From the NCBI GenBank assembly GCA_916700875.1, contig CAKAKS010000066.1, positions 15,558,361 to 15,622,360 of the forward strand: a stretch of DNA of 64,000 nucleotides. The letters are read 5' to 3'. The notes under the pieces were generated by a model, which had not been told where the DNA came from, did no database searches, and saw nothing but the letters and a program-made list of their open reading frames with translations. This DNA is from Sebastes aleutianus. Its lineage: Eukaryota > Chordata > Actinopteri > Perciformes > Sebastidae. The position numbers were made by a program, and so were the translations under genes. Of the stretch, positions 57,501-64,000 are shown piece by piece. Within the stretch, counting starts at the first letter, position 1, and the number at the start of each line of letters is the position of its first letter.

Positions 57501-59336
57501 TTGAGTTTAAATGATATGACTATGGGAGCCATGTCAGACTTAGAGACTATACCACAAGATAGATTCACATACATGTTTATCCCCCATCAATGGTTAGCAG
57601 TTGTCCACAGGCTGTGAAGGTTGAGTTATTCAACTCCAATGTAACGCTGTCTGCAGGTAGAAACACATCATGGTGACTCATCAGATCACCCTCCTCTTTA
57701 CTGCTCAAGGTTTGAAGTTTTGTTCTCCTCACACTGTGTGTTTGGCCTTGGAGACCAGCTCTTTCTGAATGCCGGGAACACTGTCTGAGAAGCTCACGAC
57801 ATACTTTGGTAGATATTAATGCTACAGTTGTTGTGCCGATGAGCAGCTATTCAGTCAAGTGTCTTTCATTGAACAGGAGAGTCGGTTTGTGACCATGATA
57901 GGGATCTTTGTCAGTTGTGTTATGCCACTTTAAGTGGGGTTAGGGCCTGGACTCGCCTACTCAGTTGCTTTTGCAATTGTTCACAAGTTCTTCAAGGTTT
58001 AGTATAATTTTTTGTCCACACGCTTAAGATAAAAGTGTTGAGGACCAAGGGGAAATCAGCATCAATATTTACAAAGTCTTAGAAAGGAAATCTCCACAAA
58101 ACCATAAAGCCAATCTGAAGTACTGCAGGCTACAGTAGTTTTGTTACTTTAAAGAAATTTTACCTAAGTAAAAGCTAAGTGTAAAAATGTACTTAAGTTA
58201 CCAGCTCACAAAACTGGAGGGAGTTTAGTTGGAAAAGGTATTTTAAGGTATTTTATTACAACCTCTCGGGAATCCCACTACGAAACTCCCCAGCTTGATT
58301 TTTGGAGAGGGATTCATTACAAGATATTTGCAGATGTCATGTACGCCTGGAGAGTATGACTTTATTTTTTGGACTTATGCCCTCAAGAATGGCTGAAAAG
58401 AGACAAATATTTATTGAATATATTGCTGGTAGCTGGTGAAAAGGCTCTTTTACGAGGAAGTGGTTATCACAGGAGAGCCCAACTTTAAATGCATGGATGG
58501 ACATTACAGTGGACATTTACAAAATGGAGAGGATAACAGCATATGTTAACCATAAATTGGAACTATTTTGTCACGCTGGGAAAACTAGGTTAACTGTTCA
58601 ACACCCCACACTAGGCCAGATTTTATTTTTTGCAAATCTATGATTGTATGGTAATGAAAAGATCACTCCCTATTTGTTCATAGTTTTCATTCTTTTGTAT
58701 TTCTATGTATAACAAATCTTAAAATACGGCACTTTAGACAGATATAGATGGGTGATGTATGTATACAGGGTCTGTAACTCATTGCATGAAAGTATCGTTA
58801 TTGCAAGTGTCAATACTATAAAAAAAAACAATTAAAAAACACTATAATTAAAAAAATGTACTTAGTGCTAAGTTGGTCATGGTTGCATTAAAAAAGGTGG
58901 GTGATATATGATACTACTGTTAAATTAAAGAACATCTATAGGCTACAAAATAGATTGCAATGATTAAAAAATGATAAGTTGTCAACTTATAGGCTATACA
59001 AGTGGAATAACATCAGCAACAAGACCCCTTATGTTCAAACCAACAGACAGGCACTCTGCAGTCTGTGCATACTTCTGATCATCAATTATAAATATACAAC
59101 TGCCTTCCTCAGTGTAGCTTCAAAAGACTCAACCAGAAAACAGACACAATTCAGACAATTACACAAAAATGATCTACAATAAAAAATGAAAAAAAAGCTT
59201 TGATCACAAAGGCACCTGAAACTTCTTTTAGATACAACAGTAGAATAAAACATCACCTAAGCAGAAAACGTGACATGTAAACAATATAAACTGCACATGA
59301 AGGAGGACGGTCAGCAGGACAGATAATAATGCACCA
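57501..59336. other. Intergenic DNA, no gene recognised
   Basis: Near 58145-58200 a stretch with TTACCTAAGTAAAAGCTAAG and ACTTAAGTTACC resembles part of the TACTTAAGTA-rich repeat seen whole at 61368-62535. A-rich tracts are common. No coding exon is supported. Confidence 0.45.
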
Positions 59337-59686
59337 TACCATTTTTAACAGTCTCTTCTGCACTATATTCACTTTTTAACAGTCTCTTCTGCACTATATT
59401 CACTTTTTTAATAGTCCCGTATCACAGCTGTTACCCTGCACTATATTCAGTTTTAACGGTTTTCTTCATCTCCTTGTATTTTTATATCTGGTATATTTTT
59501 TGTACTTTGTACTTTGCACTACTAACTTTCTTACTGCCTTTTTACTAACATGTTTTGCACTATGGAACTGTGATGCTGGAAACTTGAATTTCCTTCGGGA
59601 TCAATAAAGTTACTATCTATCTATATCTATCTATCTATCTATTTACTGTATCTATCTATATATCTATCTATCTATCTATCTGTCTA
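59337..59686 (+). mobile_element. LINE 3' tail ending in an (ATCT)n tract
   Basis: Ends with GAATTTCCTTCGGGATCAAT then AAAGT and an imperfect ATCT microsatellite (59613-59686), the general form of fish LINE 3' ends. Its start contains a tandem duplication of about 33 bp (TTTTTAACAGTCTCTTCTGC then ACTATATTCAC, at 59341 and 59373). The 5' limit is uncertain. Confidence 0.65.
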
Positions 59687-60132
59687 TGTGGCTGCAGCCA
59701 CAAAAACAGACGTTACAGCAAAGGAGAGACTGCACCTGCGCACAAGCAACTACGTCGCTAGGCAACAAAGTGATGGACGTCCTCACCTGTAGAGTTCAGC
59801 AGTGTGTTTGTTGTAACTCATTGAACAGTTTCATATCTATGGTCCTACTCACCTGTCTGAACGGCACCTTGCAAGTCTTGAGCACTAGTACGAAGTCCTC
59901 CTCAGTCTGCTGCTCCAGGTTCAACTTATCCTCATTCTCAAAGCAGAATATATAACCAGTCCACTCGGTTATTAAGATAAATACAATAGTTTAACTATGC
60001 TTATGTACCATAATGCTAATTATAACCACACCTGCTGCTTAGGTTGTGTCTGAAGTAGCCCCGGCCTGCTGTGAACTGTCCATGTGCAAACCGTGGTGCA
60101 ACTGTTGCTATGTTACCCACAATACCATTCGA

Positions 60133-60215
60133 CCGCACCGGTAGCTCACCTGGTAGGGCGGGACCCCAACTTACTTTTTTTTTTTCTTTTTTTTTTTTTA
60201 TACTTTATTTTTTCC
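60133..60215 (+). mobile_element. SINE head fragment with T-rich stretch
   Basis: GACCGCACCGGTAGCTCACC then TGGTAGGGCGGGACCCC resembles a tRNA-like 5' head with box A (TAGCTCACCTGG). No box B follows; the sequence runs directly into T-rich DNA, so it is at most a truncated retroposon and not a tRNA gene. Confidence 0.4.
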
Positions 60216-60429
60216 CTTTTTTCGAGGTTGTTTTCATATATGCAACTTACAGTTCGTAATTAAAATAGTTTATAAACCAATTTTTTAAATAGTTGAGCTT
60301 ATAGACGAACTCATTTGCTTGATTATTGTGCTTTTATATTTATGTCTTTCATTGTCTGAAAACATTAGACTAGAGAAAACAACTTCAACATTCAAAATTT
60401 AAATAAAATTAAGAAAATAAAAAAAAAAA

Positions 60430-60481
<52 letters not shown>
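60430..60481. repeat. (AAT)n microsatellite
   Basis: About 17 nearly perfect AAT units following an A run. On the minus strand it encodes the polyleucine of a spurious ORF. Confidence 0.95.
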
Positions 60482-60485
<4 letters not shown>

Positions 60486-60535
60486 GAAAGAATAGAATTT
60501 TTTTTTTAACTCACAAAATAATACAAAAATAAGGC

Positions 60536-60700
60536 AAGGCAAGGCAGCTTTATTTGTATAGCACATTTCATCAACAGGGCAATTCAAAGTGCTTTACATA
60601 AACATTCAAGAACATTGCGTCAAAAGTGCAAAAGAACATTAAGACATAATTAAAACAGTTATAAAAACATTAAAACATTAAAGATTAGAAAAATAACAAG
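60536..60700 (-). mobile_element. LINE 3'-end fragment with (CCTTG)n tail
   Basis: On the minus strand it reads TATGTAAAGCACTTTGAATT, then GTGCTATACAAATAAAGCTG and CCTTGCCTTGCC, the familiar end of a fish LINE family with a short CCTTG tail. Only the extreme 3' end is clear. Confidence 0.6.
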
Positions 60701-61367
60701 CTAAAAATAAAAGCTAGGATAGAAGCTAAGAGAGTAATAATAATAAATTAAATAAACAAATAAGTTAATAGAAAATAAAAGGGGGGGGGGAGCACGAATA
60801 TATAGTAATATCATTTACATGGGCACCCATATGCATCCTCCTTCACGTCAGGTCACCTCCAAGCATATGTTCTGTATATGCATGCGTGTTAACCCATGTA
60901 GCTATATTTTTCCTTCTGTTAGACTCCATCTCTTCTCAAAAACATCCTCCATATTCCTTATTTTGTGAGTTCCCTTTTCCATAACTTTTACTTCTTGAAT
61001 TACACTTTTCCTTTTTATAAAATCTGGGGGTTTAGCTTTTTTTCCACCCTTTTATTATTTGTTTCAGTGCTGTGATTCTGAGCCACACATACTTAAGCTC
61101 AGTCCTTATCGCAGCGAATACCCTCTCTCTCTCCCCCAGTTCATAACTCACACTGTCACTATCTAATAAACGTGAAAAGCCAAACAATAAATAACCTGAA
61201 AAAAGTACAATGCTTGTGATAAATACTACATAAGTAAAAGTAAACTTACAGAAATTTATGAATACTAATAAAAAAATATAAGTAGTAGCTTGTTGTCTTC
61301 TCAAAATGACACAGCTGCTGGTCATAAACAAAGAACAATATCAAATGTTGCTGTAAACTTAAATGCA
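60701..61367. other. Intergenic DNA, no feature seen
   Basis: A-rich, with a G run at 60781-60790. The 99-codon minus-strand ORF at 61032-61331 has no recognised domain. Confidence 0.5.
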
Positions 61368-61495
61368 GTGTTGGAAAGTAACTAAGTGCATTCACTCAAT
61401 TGCTGTAGGCTACTTAGGTACAATTTTGAGGTACTTACTTTATTTTGAATATTTTCTGCTACTTTATACCTCTACTCCACTGCTTTGGAGGCAAA

Positions 61496-61815
61496 TAATA
61501 ATAATAATATAATAATTATATTTATAGAGCACTTTTCAAGCCCAAAGGAAATTCACATCAAAGACAGCAGAATACAATGAAACATAAATAATGAAATAAA
61601 ACACATTAGAATGGGAAAATAAAGAAACAAGCATATACATATTCATACAATTACATATGCACATACATACACATAAGCACACAAGCATACAAAAGACTAA
61701 AATTCAGCTGATTGGAAAAGCCATTCTATAAAAGTGAGTTTTAAGACGGGATTTAAAAGTCGAGTCTGCTGATCTAATGCTCAGAGGAAGACTGTTCCAG
61801 AGAGGGTAATATAAT
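61496..61815 (-). mobile_element. LINE 3'-end fragment inserted in the repeat
   Basis: On the minus strand it ends with AAAAGTGCTCTATAAATATA then an ATTATTATT tail; upstream parts include CTCTGGAACAGTCTTCCTCT and AAGTCGGTTTTAAATCCC-like LINE 3' phrases. It interrupts the surrounding repeat between GGAGGCAAATA and TTTTACTCCACTAC. Confidence 0.6.
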
Positions 61816-61924
61816 AATTTTTACTCCACTACATTTATCTGATAACTGTAGTTACTAGTTTCTTTGCAGATTCAGGTTATTAATACAAAATAATCAACAT
61901 ATAAATCATGATGTATTATTATAG

Positions 61925-62260
61925 TCTGTAATATTCTTGCACATGTTGAATTTTGCACGGCTACATTTGCACATTTACTACCTCAATTATTTGTTAATTA
62001 AAGAACAAAACATTGCAACTTGCACACTTTGCTAATGTATATAGTGGGTTATTCTATGTTTATAATTTCGATTTTTTTTTTTATGCTAGTTGTAGTAGTC
62101 GGGTATATTTATAGTTTATTCCAATATTCTTTACATTTTTTAATCTAAGGATATATTTCTTTAGCGTTGACATGTACATTGTATGTACTGTTCCTGTGCA
62201 TTGCTTTGATAACCTGCTGCCGTAACACAATAATTTCCCAATTTGGGATCAATAAAGTAC

Positions 62261-62298
<38 letters not shown>

Positions 62299-62303
62299 TT
62301 ATA
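61925..62303 (+). mobile_element. LINE 3' tail with (ATCT)n inserted in the repeat
   Basis: Ends with TTTCCCAATTTGGGATCAAT then AAAGTAC and an ATCT microsatellite (62261-62298). The same GGGATCAATAAAGT-ATCT end occurs at 59590-59686, so both come from related LINEs. The 5' limit is approximate. Confidence 0.65.
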
Positions 62304-62535
62304 GGTATTCAAAAGCTACTCATCAGTATATAAAGTAATTAAAATCAACTCCACCTTTACCAGCTGCAACATTAAAGCATAAGCAATTATAATCCATACA
62401 TAGGCCTATTCTAAAATGGAACATTTTACATTTTACTTTTGGTTATTTGAGTATATTTTGATAATAATACTAATACTTTTGCAGTAAAATTCTGAATACA
62501 GGACAAAATATTTCTACACTGTACAGTAGTAGGCT

Positions 62536-64000
62536 ACTGCTTAGATCTGAGCATTTCTTTCACCACTGCTTAAATGTGAGGCAAAAAAAACTTTTCCTCT
62601 GCAACAGTCTGCTTGTCTTAGAGAAATTAGGCCGATAATGTCAAACAGAACGACTGCAGCTGCACAGTATTTATGGTCGTACATGTATGAGCTTGAGAAC
62701 ATGCAATACAAAGCCCTGAAATCTGGAAACACTTTACTCAGCCAGGCAGACAACCACAATGATCCATGTGCAGTGTGCCACTGTAAGATGTTTTTTGTCA
62801 CAATTACATGAATCAATGAAGAGAAACATGCTTGTTCACCTACCGTAAAATGGCTGCAAACGAATACAAGTTTGTTCAATATCGACTTGAAAGGTTCACC
62901 CTTGGACAAACACAAGAGATGTCAGACAGATGTCAGAGCCTCCAGCTGGAGCAAACAGAAATGCATGAATAGTTTCCCTGTGCTGGTTCTTTCCCAATTA
63001 AATTAACCAATCATTTTGAGTCTGTCTTAAAGCACATTTTAGTCAGAAAGTTGTTTGTGCACTAAAATGTATTTGTGGTTGTTATGTTGCATTCTCCGTT
63101 GTGCTGTGCTTTGACTTCTTACAATAACCTCCAGAATAAGTCCTCTGCCTTAACTAGACCCTGCTGACAAGGGACCGCGCTACGATTGGCTGCATGCTGC
63201 AGGAAGAGTGGGGAGAGTTAACCTCTATTGATCACCACACAACTCTTGTAGCTTTAAATGAACGCGGCAAAGCCACAGACACACTGAATACAACTTCCAC
63301 TGCGAACGTAACATCAGGATCTCCTTCAGCAGGCCTGGTCATCTGATCTGGCTCCACACCAGCAGGCTATCGATTCAGAAGTAATCCACTAATGCCAGCA
63401 TAGAGCCATGATTGCTTTTGTCTCTGCCCTGACTTGTTTAGGAGAAACTGAGAGTGCACAAATGAAACACCATGAGCTCCACCAGCTCTGATTGTCCTCC
63501 TCACAAAGCTGGCTTCTCAACCTTCAGACATCACATCACGTCACCTCCTTATCAGTCTGCCCCTCGGCCCCTTTTACAAATATTTGTGACCGGTGAAGGA
63601 TGGCAGTTCAAACATTAGAGCTGCTGTGGCAGTGACCTCAGACAGCAGGGGGACCTTTTGGGCATGCATAAAAGGGTGCTTGTCACCATAGCAACCCAGC
63701 ACTTATCATCACTGATATTAGTATCTGTGTTTCTCAGTTTGAAAAACTAAGTATTGTGTATTATTTTATAGCAGTCCCTATAGTGAGGGATATATGGTGA
63801 GCCCACATAGAGGATAAAAATGCTGAAAACTGTCGCTTCTCTTGAGCCTATAGCTTCTGTTCATGTAACTGTTCTGGGTGTACTGTAAAGATCTTACTTT
63901 ACTTATTCACAACTTTATGATGCATGTTTCTCCCCCATATTAAAATATTCTTCAGGCATATGGGGCTTCAAAGAATGTAAAATAGAAGAATAGACATAGA
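62536..64000. other. Intergenic DNA at the right edge
   Basis: No coding exon recognised; a 124-codon minus-strand ORF at 62541-62915 has no known domain. A perfect X-box lies at 63682-63695. The next gene in this synteny (in human, RAB11FIP1) would lie beyond the window. Confidence 0.45.
63682..63695. promoter_or_regulatory. Candidate X-box (RFX motif)
   Basis: GTCACC-AT-AGCAAC matches GTNRCC(N0-3)RGYAAC exactly. A CATAAAAGG sequence lies about 15 bases to its left, a possible TATA-like element for minus-strand transcription. No adjacent gene is visible, and one such match by chance in a window this size is not surprising. Confidence 0.3.

Larger units (their letters stand above)
61368..62535. 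repeat. TACTTAAGTA-rich interspersed repeat split by two insertions
   Basis: Begins TGTTGGAAAGTAACTAAGTG and continues with TACTTTATACCTCTACTCCA (to about 61495), resumes at TTTTACTCCACTACATTTAT (61819) through GCAGATTCAGGTTATTAATA, and resumes again near 62304 with CTACTCATCAGTATATAAAG and ACCTTTACCAGCTGCAACAT. From memory these three pieces are consecutive parts of one abundant fish repeat, so the intervening DNA was inserted later. Confidence 0.65.

Noticed and set aside
60133..60170. tRNA gene on the plus strand
   Set aside because: Only a box A-like half is present; it runs into T-rich sequence without box B.
60399..60587. 62-codon ORF with a polyleucine run
   Set aside because: It is a translated (AAT)n microsatellite and A tract on the minus strand.
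62541..62915. 124-codon minus-strand ORF as the next syntenic gene
   Set aside because: The translation matches no part of RAB11FIP1 or another neighbour that I recognise.

Overview
The window looks like teleost fish nuclear DNA, probably from a percomorph. It is AT-rich, its genes have introns with GT-AG borders, and it is full of fish-type repeats: hAT-like and TTAA-flanked MITEs, tRNA-derived SINEs, and LINE 3' tails ending in ATCT, ATGG or TAA tracts. Only two protein-coding genes can be supported, both on the + strand.

The first is a beta-adrenergic receptor, best called adrb3 (32557-33864, with a possible second coding exon at 34067-34109). The second, about 11.5 kb downstream, is an eight-exon got1l1-type gene (45319-52439), a relative of cytosolic aspartate aminotransferase. 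I reconstructed its exons by hand: all eight join in frame into 427 codons with canonical splice sites. In human, ADRB3 and GOT1L1 are also neighbours in the same order and orientation, and this supports both identifications.

Layout: 1-32 kb has no recognisable gene and holds scattered MITEs, two AT-rich blocks of opposite strand polarity, a 42-bp minisatellite and a SINE. 32-34.3 kb is adrb3 with a leader containing short upstream ORFs. 34.3-45.2 kb is intergenic, with a TTAA-type MITE and a 31-bp hairpin. 45.2-52.4 kb is got1l1, whose introns 3, 5 and 7 are swollen by transposable elements. 52.4-64 kb is gene-free and repeat-rich, with nested insertions near 61.4-62.5 kb.

Most notable points: (1) the got1l1 protein lacks nearly every catalytic residue of aspartate aminotransferases, including the PLP lysine (now His273), yet its reading frame and splice sites are intact, so it looks like a maintained pseudoenzyme; (2) the adrb3 stop codon lies inside a perfect GTAAGT splice donor, so splicing or retention of a 206-base intron would give two different C-termini, one a PDZ-ligand-like tail; (3) a perfect RFX X-box and a near-perfect one sit within 101 bases upstream of the got1l1 ATG; (4) eleven perfect copies of a 14-bp, near-palindromic, mostly alternating purine-pyrimidine unit lie inside a TTAA-flanked element in got1l1 intron 3. 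The two genes do not form a pathway; their adjacency is conserved synteny.
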